From contig CM066041.1 of assembly GCA_033557465.1 (NCBI GenBank), positions 153,673,532-153,737,531 on the forward strand: a DNA stretch of 64,000 nt. The letters run 5' to 3'. This stretch comes from Ichthyophis bannanicus (lineage: Eukaryota > Chordata > Amphibia > Gymnophiona > Ichthyophiidae). A program made the position numbers and the translations under genes. This document shows, piece by piece, positions 22,425 to 31,714 of the stretch; within the stretch, counting starts at the first letter, position 1; each line of letters begins with the position of its first letter. Under the pieces are notes generated by a model that was given only the letters and a program-made list of their open reading frames with translations, had not been told where the DNA came from and did no database searches.

Positions 22425-22522
22425 CCCATAAGTGAGGACTGACTTCCTGCTTGGTCCCGGAGAAAGCGTAGTTACTCACCTGTAACAGGTGTTCTCCAGG
22501 AGCAGCAGGAATCAGTCCTCAC
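22425..22522 (+). repeat. DIRS-A internal complementary region
   Basis: Bases 22,425-22,464 are the reverse complement of the element's left end and 22,465-22,522 that of its right end. They meet at GGAGAA/AGCGTAG, so the region is an inverted copy of the joined ends. In the DIRS1 model it templates completion and circularisation of the cDNA. It also fixes the element boundaries used here. Confidence 0.9.
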
Positions 22523-22608
22523 AACCCTCCCTCCTCCCCTTGGAGTTGCAATCATCTGCTTTAGTTTTTTTGCAAATTTTTATGCTGTCTTTTTTAGCTA
22601 TGTCATCT

Positions 22609-22795
22609 GACTGGCTAAGATGGCACCCTTGGGCGGGAAGAGGACCACGCATGCGCGCTGCAATTCCCAAAGGCTTTCTTTGAAAGCTGGGGAAAATTGC
22701 TCTGCGAGGGCTCCGTCGGCGCCGACGTCACCTATAAGTGAGGACTGATTCCTGCTGCTCCTGGAGAACACCTGTTACAGGTGAGTAACTACGCT
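22609..22795 (-). repeat. DIRS-A right inverted terminal repeat
   Basis: Pairs with 17,028-17,189 and has a unique outer extension (22,769-22,795). That extension contains CAG/GTGAGT at 22,778-22,786, a perfect consensus 5' splice site 15 bases from the end. Confidence 0.9.
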
Positions 22796-24170
22796 GTATA
22801 GTTACATCCCAGTCATGGTTTTCTGTGAACCATGTTTTTATAACTGCCACTAAATCCAAGTCGGCCACTCCCACCAAAGCTTCAACATCAGGGATCTTAT
22901 TCCCCATGCTACAGGCATTTATACACACTGCTTTCCATATGTTACCCATTTCCATAAAGGTATTTAATGCATCACTTACCTGGGGGCTTTTTTTACCCAT
23001 CCCCCAACAAATCTAGTTTAAAGCCCTCTTCAGTAGATTAGCCAGTCTACTGCTGAAGATGCGTTGACCTTTCTTGGACAGATGGATGCCATTTCTGCTC
23101 TGCAACCCTTGGAACAACATCCCATGGTCTAGGAAACCCAAACGCTCTCGATGACACCATCCCACAGCCATACATTCATCTCCAGGATGCAAGCCTCTCT
23201 GCCTTGGCCTTTACCCTCAACAGGGAGGATTGAAGAGAACACCACCTGTGCACCTAACTGCTTCACCCTCTGTCCCAGAGCTATGAAGTCACTTTTGATA
23301 CGCTCAGAGGGATACCTGGCAGTATCATTTGTTCGACATGGATTAGCAACATTGGGTAATAGTCAGTGGGCTTGATGAGTCTCAGCAAACTCTCCGTAAC
23401 ATCTTGGATTTTGGCACCAGGCAGACATAAAGTCTGGTCGGTAGATGGACGCCTCAGTACCCCTCAGAAGAGAGTCTCCAACCACCACTACCCTTCGCTT
23501 CCTTGTGGTCACTGATTCTGCAACTTTGGGGTACTTGAGCTATGGTTCTTCCCTTTCCAGGGATACTTTCACCTCCTCCACTTCCAGGGCTGTATATTGG
23601 TTCTCCAATTCAAGTGCTGGAGAGGTTGGATGGGTGATTCTGCAGGCCCTGGTGACTTGTGTCCAACCTTCATCTTTCTTTTGGCACCCATCTTCTCTGC
23701 TAGAGAGTTTGGATGTTTCAAGAAGCATCTCATCAATGTACTTCTCACTGTCTTGAATGCTCCTCAGCCTTGCCACCTCCTCCTTGAGTTCCTCCACTTG
23801 TTTCCTCAGAGCTTCAGCATGCAGGCACCCTGCACATGGAACCGGTCCTTCAAATGGCATTGGGACCTCTGTCTGGACAGAGGCAGAAGCTGTAAGGGGG
23901 GCAACAGCTTTAGCGATATGATTTTTCCCAGCCATTGTTCTGTTTGTGGAGCTTAGTTATCTGTTAAAGCAAAAGAGAGAGATCTACCAAAGTACCAGAC
24001 GGGTTCCCAGCTGTCCTTTCAGAGAAAAAGCAGTTAAATCACTTTAATTTATATTCAAAATGTGCTGTTCCAAGTCCCTGTGCTTTGTTAAATGGGGAGG
24101 TGCCCTATAAAGCAAGACTGCTCAAACCTGATTAGGTGTCAGCAGTTCCCAAAAGCTGAGAAGTTTACTA
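22796..24170 (-). pseudogene. CR1 family A, second copy, 5' part (ORF1 and start of ORF2)
   Basis: Minus-strand continuation of 15,011-17,027 beyond DIRS-A. From 23,935 down it reads the ORF1 start MAGKNHIAKAVAP and the coiled-coil block LRKQVEELKEEVARLRSI. A damaged hydrolase domain follows (23,500-23,050; a GDS-equivalent segment is at about 23,480). The ORF2 start (NACSMGNK, DLDLVAVIKTWFTEN) at 23,000-22,830 runs up to the DIRS-A junction. The 5' UTR extends to about 24,170. Frame breaks in ORF1 and substitutions in endonuclease motifs show it is dead. Confidence 0.88.
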
Positions 24171-24194
24171 GAGTTTTGTTAGCTGTTCTAACTT

Positions 24195-24335
24195 ATTTAT
24201 TAATTTATTCAACATTTCTTATATACCGCCTTTCATGATATCAAGGCGGTTTACATTGAACAAACTGAAATTACATTGAACAGGTCATTATAACTTGGAG
24301 ATAACTATTTTATAGGGAACATGGGCAATGGAGGG
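24195..24335 (-). repeat. L2-like LINE 3' end
   Basis: A TTTATTTATT start followed by a hairpin (CCGCCTTTCATGATATC, AAGGCGGTTTACATTGAAC) matches the 3' ends of the L2-like copies at 33.02 and 39.87 kb. It is only the terminal 140 bp, in minus orientation. Confidence 0.6.
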
Positions 24336-25485
24336 TTAAGTGGTATCTATTCCATTCCCATTTGTATATTTGTCAATCACAGGTGGTCCTTCTCCAGGAT
24401 TTTCTCTAGTGAAAACAGAGCAGAAGTATTTATTTAGCATTTTTTCTTTTTCAATGTCACTTTCAATGAATCCATTCCCAGCACTTTGGAGTCCTGCAAT
24501 TCCACCTCTGATTTTCCTCCTTTCCCAAATATACTTGAAAAACGTTTTGTCGCCACACTTCACATCTTTAGCTATCTTTTCTTCTGCCTTTTGATTTTGC
24601 TATCCTTATTTCTCTTTTTGTCTCTTTTAGTTTGATCTTGTATTCTTTTCTGTGTCCCTCTGTTTGTGAAAGCTGTGGTTTTTGCCTTTATTGTGCAGCC
24701 ACTTCTTTGGAGAACCAAATAGGTTTCCCTTTCATCTTGTTTTTATTTACTTTCCTTATGTATGTATCTGTTGCGCCTTTTATTGCCTCCTTTAGTTTAG
24801 TCCATTGCAATTCCACTTCCCTTCTCCCCTTCCAACGTACCAACTCCGCCTTCAGGTACTTGGCTATTTTACTGAAGTCGGCGTTTTTGAAGTCTAGGAC
24901 TTTGAGCTTACAGTGATTCGATTCTACCGTGGCTTTTATCTCAAACCACACAGTGTGATGATCGCTGCTGCTCACATGGGCACCCACCTGGATATTTGAC
25001 GCGCTATCTCAGTTGGTGAGCACTAAATCTAGCATGGAGCTCTCCCTGGTCGGTTCCATCACCATTTGTTTAAGTAACGCATCTTGGAAGGCATCCACAA
25101 TTTTTTTTACTTTCCAAATTTGCAGAAGGAACACTCCAATCTACATCGGATAGATTAAAGTCACCCAGTATGATCACTTCCCCCTTCATGGCTATCTTTG
25201 CAATATCAACAATCAATTCGCTATCCATTTCTTCGGTTTGAGTTGGAGGCCTGTAGAGCACACCAATATGGATGGCAGTGCCATCTCCTCTTTCCAACAC
25301 AATCCACAGCGCTGCTTCCTTTCACCATGTCCTTTGCATTTCAGCAGCTTTAATATTGCTTTTGACATATAGGGCTGCTACTCCTCCTTTTCTACCCTCT
25401 CTATCTCTTCTAAATAGATTATGGCTATATCCCATTCATGTGACTCATTAAGCCATGTTTCTGTAATGGAAATCATGTTTCTGTA
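24336..25485 (-). pseudogene. CR1-type endonuclease half
   Basis: Minus-strand pieces show the APE endonuclease: IGVLYRPPTQTEE and GDFNLSDVDW (25,300-25,150), then SSSDHHTVWFE (about 24,970). A lysine-rich linker and KTFFKYIWERRK with NKYFCSVFTREN (24,563-24,400) come last. It lacks the RT. It differs from family A and may be the upstream half of the family B copy at 13,144-14,570, pushed 10 kb away by the intervening insertions. Confidence 0.72.
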
Positions 25486-25815
25486 AGATTAATCAGAGAA
25501 AATATTTTTTTACTCTAAACGTAATCAAACTCTGGAATTTGTTACCAAAGAATTTAGTAAAAGCTGTTAATGTAGCTGGGTTTAAAAAAAGTTTGGAAAG
25601 TTCCTGGAGGAAAGGTCCATAAACCATTATTAAAGAGGATCTGGGCAATCCATTGCTTGCCCTGGGATGAGTATTATGGAACCAGTGTGTCTTTTTGGGA
25701 ACCTGCCAGGTACTTGTGACCTGGATTTGCTACTGTTGGAAACAGGATACTGGGCTTGATGGACCTTGACCTAACCCTGTATGGCATTTCTTATGTTTAT
25801 GTTCTTATGACGGCA
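25486..25815 (+). pseudogene. CR1 family B 3' terminus
   Basis: Plus-strand C-terminus (KYFF, then IKLWNLLP- and GFKKSLE-like words) followed by the 3' UTR block with GATACTGGGCTTGATGGACC and a TTCTTATG-type tail (about 25,785-25,810). It fits the portion missing from the family B copy that stops at 11,505, so it may be the third piece of that element, or an independent 5'-truncated copy. Confidence 0.7.
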
Positions 25816-25865
25816 AAGTTTGTTGAAGAAAAGGTGGGAAATTTGAAATTGATTTTGGAGGGAAA

Positions 25866-25867
25866 GT

Positions 25868-25902
<35 letters not shown>

Positions 25903-26160
25903 TTTAGCACTTATATAGCGCTACACACGCAGCGCTGTACAGGTATACATACAAGAGACAGTCCCTGCTCGTCAGAGCTTACAATCTAGTTGAGACAATA
26001 CAGAGCAATAGTCAATTCGGTGCAAAAGCACAGTATGGTCTTTACAATTTGGTCATGAAATTGACTGGAGTCAGGTTGAGATAAGAGAAAGAAGTCAGGA
26101 TCTGAAAGCGACTGTGAAGAGGTGGGTCTTCAATCTGGATTTGAAGAGGAGTTCATAGGA
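25866..26160 (+). repeat. Interspersed repeat headed by an (ACT)n microsatellite
   Basis: About 12 ACT units (25,868-25,903) lead into TAGCACTTATATAGCGCTAC and a GCAGCGCTGTACA palindrome-like core, then AGAGCTTACAATCTAG. A related, decayed block lies at 39,728-39,830 with an ATT microsatellite head. No coding capacity. Family unknown to me, possibly a non-autonomous element. Confidence 0.55.
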
Positions 26161-26594
26161 GAAAGGCAGGAAGTTTAAAATTTGAATTTTGGTGGTAAAG
26201 TTTGTTGGAGAAAAGGGGGGAAAAGTGTAAGTAGAAATCTTGGAGGGAGGACATTTTGAATTTTAGCAGGAAGATTGTTGTGACAATCTCAGATTCTGGA
26301 AGGTGGAAAAAATCATTGGTTTTCAGTGCTAGACCTTGTAACACTCAATCTTCTGTAAAAGAGGGGCTACCAGGCTTTGTTGATGAGTTCTTCGTCTCCA
26401 GTGAGGTTTCGTGGGTATTTTGCTATCTAGAGATTTAGGTGTGATCCCTTATCTGCCTCATAGTTTGTGGCATCGGTAGACTGAGAGGTGTGCCCATTGG
26501 CTTGGGATTCTCATCATTGCCGGGCCCTGTAGCACTTGTACTCTCCATGCTTGGGGATGTACCAGAGCAGAAAAGATTGCTTGGCTCTTCAGTT

Positions 26595-26675
26595 GAGTGT
26601 TTCCCTTAACCGCGGCTCTTTTAAAGCTGAGCTGTGGGCTCAGCTTTAAGAGAGCCGCACAAAAGGGAAACACTC
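26595..26675. repeat. 81-bp imperfect palindrome
   Basis: Arms 26,595-26,632 and 26,638-26,675 are nearly reverse complementary around a 5-base spacer TGTGG. The inner 21 bp has one mismatch, and the outer part (GAGTGTTTCCC against GGGAAACACTC) is exact. It could form a hairpin or be a remnant of a fold-back transposon. Confidence 0.75.
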
Positions 26676-26864
26676 TCTCTTCGTGCGGCTCTGCAGAGCT
26701 GAGCCGGCGTGGAGGGGAAACAGGCAGGCTCTCCTGGGAGGCGGCAGCGCGACTGTGGGGCTCTTCATTCTGCTGCTGCAGAGGCAACTGCTTCTTAAGC
26801 CGGAGTTTCTTTTTATTTTTTTTCAATTACCCTGGGTTGGAGGGATGCTGGGACTGGAACTAGG

Positions 26865-27800
26865 CTGAGGGGGAAGGGGGGGGGTTAGAACTGGAAATGG
26901 GCTGATGGGGGGGGGGTTAGGACTGGTAGTGGGCTATCGGGGGAGGGCTAGGACTGGAACTGGACTGATGGGGGGTTAGAACTGGAAATGGGCTAAAGGG
27001 GGAGGTTTGGACTGGTAATGGGCTATGGGGGGCTAGGACAGGAAATGGGCTGATTGGGGGGGCTAGGACTGAAAAGACTTACTGGAGGGTTATGACTGGT
27101 AATGGGCAGATGGGGGGCTAGCACTGGAAATGAGTTAGGACTGATAATGGGCTGATTGGGGGGCTAGGACTGGAGTGGGCTGATAAAGGGGATAGGACTG
27201 GAAATGGGCTGGGACAGGAAATGGGCTAATGGGGGAGGGGAGGAGAGTGCTGCTGGTCCTGGAAGAAAAGAAGGGGCTAGGGCTACAAATGGGCTGATGC
27301 GGGGGGATGGTAGAATAGGACTGGAAGGGAGCGGATACTGAGAGAGTCTGCCAGGGGAAGCAGGGGGCAGGAAGGGAGCTGACACGGGGAAGGAGGGGGC
27401 TGGAAAGGAGCTGACACCAGGGATGTACTGAAAGGGGACTGGAAGGGAGCTGACACTTGGGGATGGAGGTGGGAGGTGGCTGGGTAATGGGGATGAGTCT
27501 GGAAGGGAGCTGACATGCGAATGGCACTGGAAGGGAGCTGACATGCGAATGGCACTGGAAGGGAGCTGACTGGGGGTGTGGCACTGAGAGGACCTGAGCT
27601 GATACCAGGGATGGTATTTGGACTAGAAGGGGCTGGACAGTGGGGAAGGAGGGGGATTGGAAGGGAATGGACACCAGTGGCAGTCGTGGGAATGCAAAGC
27701 GGTTGACATTGGAAGGTACTGGGAGGGGAGGACTGGAAAGGGGGCTGATACTGGGGAGGGTTACTGGAACTGGAAATGGGCTGATGGAAGGAAGTGAAGA
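26865..27800. repeat. G-rich degenerate tandem array
   Basis: Units of about 28-40 bp built on GGACTGGAAATGGGCTGATG with runs of 4-9 G repeat across the interval. The second half is based on TGGAAGGGAGCTGACA, with one exact 28-bp duplication near 27,515-27,575. Long open frames on the minus strand here are a result of the repeat, not genes. G-runs make quadruplex formation likely on the plus strand. Confidence 0.75.
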
Positions 27801-28607
27801 AAACAAAAGAGATGATAAATGGCAGATGGACCATAGACCACAGAAAGAGAGCTAAGAGAAGACAAGAAAGCAGAAGCCTCAGATCGGGATCAGCATGATC
27901 AGAGAATAAAATGGTCAGACAACAAAGGTAGAAAAAATAATTTTATTTAATTTTAGTGATTGGACTTTGTGCTATTTTTATATTTATCTGATGTTGCACT
28001 GCATGTGGACTCTGGCTTCTTGGGGTTTCAGTTTAAATTTTGTCTACATTTTTATTTTTACTTTAGACTGTGGTTACTTATTCTGTACTTGGTGAGGGTC
28101 GATGTTGTGCATGTGTGACTGAGGTCAGATGTTCTGTTAACATGGAGGTTGTATATAAAGATCTATACTATACTGTAGTAATTTGACCTGTTCAGCTTTT
28201 CAAATACTGTAGGTGTATGGATGTTCCAGGGGCCACTGTAGTATTTACAGTGACGCTTTTTTGGATGGACTCCTTATGTGAATTTTGGAAGTTTGTGCTG
28301 ATATGGTATGGTTGGTTTGTTCTTTGTTGTAGGGCTTTTTATTAGTTCACAATATGCCTGGTACTGGAGAATAGTGGTTGTTAGTGAGATGATAAGAATC
28401 AGATTTTCTTTTTTTAATAAATATTGAGTTCTGTGGGCAAATGTCCTGGTTCTGCTCTGCACCTACTGTGGATGCAAAATATATGTTGAAAAAGAAAAAG
28501 CAAGAACCATAACACAGTTTATAACAACAAAATAAAAATGAGTTCTAATTTAGTTTTATAAACTGTGCTGTTGGCTCTTGCTGTCTTTTAGTTCCTTGGT
28601 GTGCAAA

Positions 28608-29054
28608 CAGGACCGTACCTAGCCCTGTGCAAGCAGTGCAGCCTCACAGGGCGCAAAGGCTTGGGGGGGGGGGTGCATTTCGGCTGTCTGTTGTTGCCCT
28701 GCTGCCACTAGCAGAACAATAGCAGGCAGCCAAAATGCGCCCCAAGCCTTTTCGCAGCACTTTAAACAGTTCTTGTCCCTCCCTCCTCCAACGCAATGTC
28801 AGAGCAGGGAGGAACAGATCTGCTTAAAGTGCCAGCGCCTTTCAGATTGGGCGCATGCCCCTCCTCCTCCTCCCCACATCTCCGTTCAACGCTGCCTGCT
28901 CTTTCCCTGCTGCCGGCGCTGCTGTAAAAAATCAGAGGGCAGCAGCAGCAGGGAAAGAGCAGGCAGTGCTGGATGGAGGTATGGGGGGAGAGGGGGGGGC
29001 GTGCACCCTAGCTGCAAGTCGCACAGGGTGCGATTGCAGCTTAATACGGCCCTG
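28608..29054. mobile_element. Non-autonomous hAT-type DNA transposon (447 bp)
   Basis: The element is flanked by an exact 8-bp direct repeat TGTGCAAA (28,600-28,607 and 29,055-29,062). It has short terminal inverted repeats, CAGGACCGTA at the left against TACGGCCCTG at the right. Eight-base duplications and CAGG-type ends are hAT traits. It has no transposase. Inside is a long inverted repeat (about 28,889-28,925 with 28,935-28,972, TGCCTGCTCTTTCCCTGCTG) and two G-tracts. Confidence 0.8.
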
Positions 29055-29129
29055 TGTGCAAACATCTTGCATTTCCTTCATATAATCTAATCATTTTTTT
29101 GGTTTGGTTCAGTCTCTGATTGGATTTCT

Positions 29130-29215
29130 GAAAAAGCCCCGCCCCCCCCTAAGGTTGGGGGGGTGGCACCATCTCATTCTTCACCTCAGGCAGCAGATTG
29201 CCTTGAGCCGCCCCT
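29130..29215. repeat. Possible hAT-like element terminus
   Basis: The segment ends GAGCCGCCCCTG at 29,204-29,215, the complement of the CAGGGGCGGCTC terminus common in hAT MITEs. The partner end was not found, so this is a remnant at best. Confidence 0.35.
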
Positions 29216-29308
29216 GCATACAAGGCCTCACAGCATGACGAGTTGAAAACTGAGGTTGTCAAATTATAAACTAATTAATAAATATAGATTTTTTTTTTTA
29301 ATATAATG

Positions 29309-29508
29309 TAGTGGTTAGGTCAGCAGCCTAGAACCAGAAAAACAGGGTTCAGATATCACTGATGCTCCTTGTGGCCTTGGGCAAGCCATTTAACCTCACG
29401 TAGAATCCAAGATTGTAAGCCCTCTGGAGGCATGGAAATAACTACTGTACCTGAATGTAACTCGCCTTGAACTTTTACTGGAAAGGCATGAACTAAATAC
29501 TAATAAAT
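29309..29508 (+). repeat. tRNA-derived SINE with LINE-like tail
   Basis: The head reads GTAGTGGTTAGGTCAGCAGC, similar to an A box, and GGTTCAGATAT about 40 bases on resembles a B box, as in tRNA-derived polymerase III SINEs. The body includes CCTTGGGCAAGCCATTTAACC and the tail CTCGCCTTGAAC followed by AATAAATAA, resembling the tail of L2-like LINEs that could mobilise it. Confidence 0.7.
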
Positions 29509-30597
29509 AATCTTGTCCAGAAGGCCCTACCAATATGGTCCAGATTATTCTCTCAGTTTTAAGGCCAGCCCTGTTAGCTACATTGTCTTTATAATCTTTA
29601 ATCTCTCTCTGATGTGGAGCTCTTACTCTGAGGATGATGGTGTATATATAATAAAAATTTATAAAAATCTGTTGGATCCACAAAATATTCTAATGGGGAT
29701 ATTTACTTAGCCCTGTGCCAGTAATGCTTGTGTAGGCTGCACGGGGTTTCTAGCTAACTGCATGGGACGTGTACATCCATCCATCCTGCAGTTAGTGCAA
29801 GAAAGCCACATGGAAATCATTGAGGTTACATTAGCTGCAACCATGCTACCTGTGCCGAGGGGGGTTAGCACATGCCACTAATGGCCCACGCTGTTAGAAA
29901 TGTTTTAAAGGTTTTTAAATGGGTTGTTTTTATAAAATATATGCAGAACATAGATTAGAATTAGAAATCTATAAGATGATGTTTGCTTGCACTAACACAT
30001 TGGTTCACATATTCCATTTTCTTATGCTGTACAAAATAAAGATATTTTTCCTGGCCTTGCAAAACTTAGGTTTCCCCCATACACCCCTCCCTTAGCTTCC
30101 AGGCTATTGCACATAAAACTTAAAAACTCAAGGACAAGAACACTGAAACATGTTGATACAAAAAATGCTAGATACAGAGAAAGAAAGTAACTCTGAAAAA
30201 ACAGGCCATGGACACAAGAGAAAGGGGGGGGGGGGGGGGGCGGGATCGCTGAGAAACCATAAGACCGGTAACATAACCATAAAAGGAATAAGGTAAAAAA
30301 AAGGGGGAGGGGGTAAAAGGGGCAGGGATTAAGAGAAGTAAATGGAAGTGGAGATCCACATGACCTAAATAACAATCACTAATAGGTAGGAAATTAGAAA
30401 TACTTACACCAATAGAATAATAGGGGAGGAATTTGTAGAAGAAATGAATGTAATAAATATGGAACTGTTCATATGGCAAAGTGTGGTCACGAATAACAAA
30501 TTGTGGCCACCCATCTTGCAAGATTGAATAATAAATAAATAAATAAAAGAAACTTTGGTTTCACTGAAGTGTCTGTTATTGCGCTAAAATTATTATT
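29509..30597. other. Unannotated interval before DIRS-B1
   Basis: No gene is supported. It contains a G16-type homopolymer near 30,227-30,241, a purine-rich stretch and an AATAA microsatellite near 30,525-30,545. Minus-strand frames at 30,022-30,521 are proline/phenylalanine-rich shadows of these tracts. Confidence 0.4.
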
Positions 30598-30720
30598 CCT
30601 TATCGTTCCTCCAGCTTAGTCCTCCACCAATGGGTAGTGCACCTCCTCCTGCAGCTTGGAGACTGGACCAATCAAAACTTGGCATTCCTGTAAGTAGTGT
30701 GCTGGCATTCCCTTTCAGCT
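30598..30720 (+). repeat. DIRS-B1 left inverted terminal repeat
   Basis: Reverse complement of 39,340-39,494 minus its outer extension. It begins CCTTATCG; a pyrimidine tract and CCAG (30,611-30,614) follow within 17 bases. Bases 30,645-30,667 can also pair with 30,729-30,751 just inside the element, giving a nested 23-bp inverted repeat. Confidence 0.85.
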
Positions 30721-30845
30721 CCAGTGTGTCCAGTCTCCATGCAGCAGGAGGACTTAGTGAGCCTAGGTGCTGGGCTCACTAGAGAAACAGATAAGGAGCA
30801 GGATAGTTGCTAAATTTCTTTGTTTGGCTAATTGGCTTGGGCTGT

Positions 30846-30881
<36 letters not shown>

Positions 30882-31714
30882 CAAGCCGATTGGTCTTAAG
30901 TGACTGAAGACGGCTTCGGGACTTGGGGGGTTGTCCTCTGGTTCCCCCGCCTGCCAAGCCAAAGTTTGTTTTACAGCCTGACCGCTGGTCAGAGAGGATC
31001 TCTGTCCCTGGACTGTTCGGGGCAGAGCTCCTGCTGCGGTACCCCAGTGGCCCAGTTTCTGCCTCCCGGCAGTCCGCGGCGTTTAACCTTGCTTCCCTTT
31101 CGGCCTAAGTGGCTGGGCTGGGGACCGGAACGGGCGGATACGGCCCTTTGCAGCTTCCTCGGTTCACTCTTCCAGGAGAGGCCGGATCGGAGCGCGGTCC
31201 GCCACGCCAGCCTGTGCAACGGCTCGTTGGTGGCTGGGGGACCGCAGGGAAAGCACGCCAAAGAGTTCTCTGTAGAGCCGCAGCCATTTTGAGCACGCGG
31301 CTCCCGAGGTCTCTGTGCCTCAGCGTGGCAGCGTGCAGCTCCGGAGTTGCTCTCTTCTCGGCGCTGCCGGTTTGCAAGTTTCCATAAGGTAATTCTCTCT
31401 TTTGTCCTTGCAGTTTCGTGGGTTTATTTGCCCTCGGGGTTTTTTCTTTATTTTCTTTCTTTATTTTCCTGCGTTTTACACAACAGCTGATTTGGCGGTT
31501 CCCTTCTCAGAAAGAGTTTGTTTTTCATTGTACTCTTCTCAGATAGTCTCTTTTGTTGTTTTTATTCGCGAGTCCAGTGCAAACAAAAAAAAAATTTTAA
31601 AAACCCACACTAAGGGAAGGAGCGGTGCTCCTTAGTCGGCAGGAGTGACTTCTTTCCTAGGGCCTGGTGCTTGCTGGGGACCAGGGGTCCTAGGGCCCTG
31701 CACTGTTGGAGCCC

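Larger units (their letters stand above)
17028..22795 (+). mobile_element. DIRS1-type tyrosine-recombinase retrotransposon (DIRS-A)
   Basis: A 5.77-kb element with the full DIRS1 layout: inverted terminal repeats, a Gag-like ORF, an RT-RNase H-methyltransferase-like ORF, a tyrosine recombinase ORF and an internal complementary region (ICR, 22,425-22,522). It splits a minus-strand CR1 family A copy. Joining base 17,027 to 22,796 restores the CR1 sequence exactly as in the intact copy, with no target duplication and no lost base, as expected for recombinase integration of a circular intermediate. Its GC content is much higher than that of the surrounding DNA. At least one stop and several frameshifts make it defective. 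Confidence 0.92.

Noticed and set aside
27135..27834. Pro/Ser-rich minus-strand open frames up to 223 codons
   Set aside because: They are direct translations of the G-rich tandem array and repeat with its unit; no independent coding evidence.
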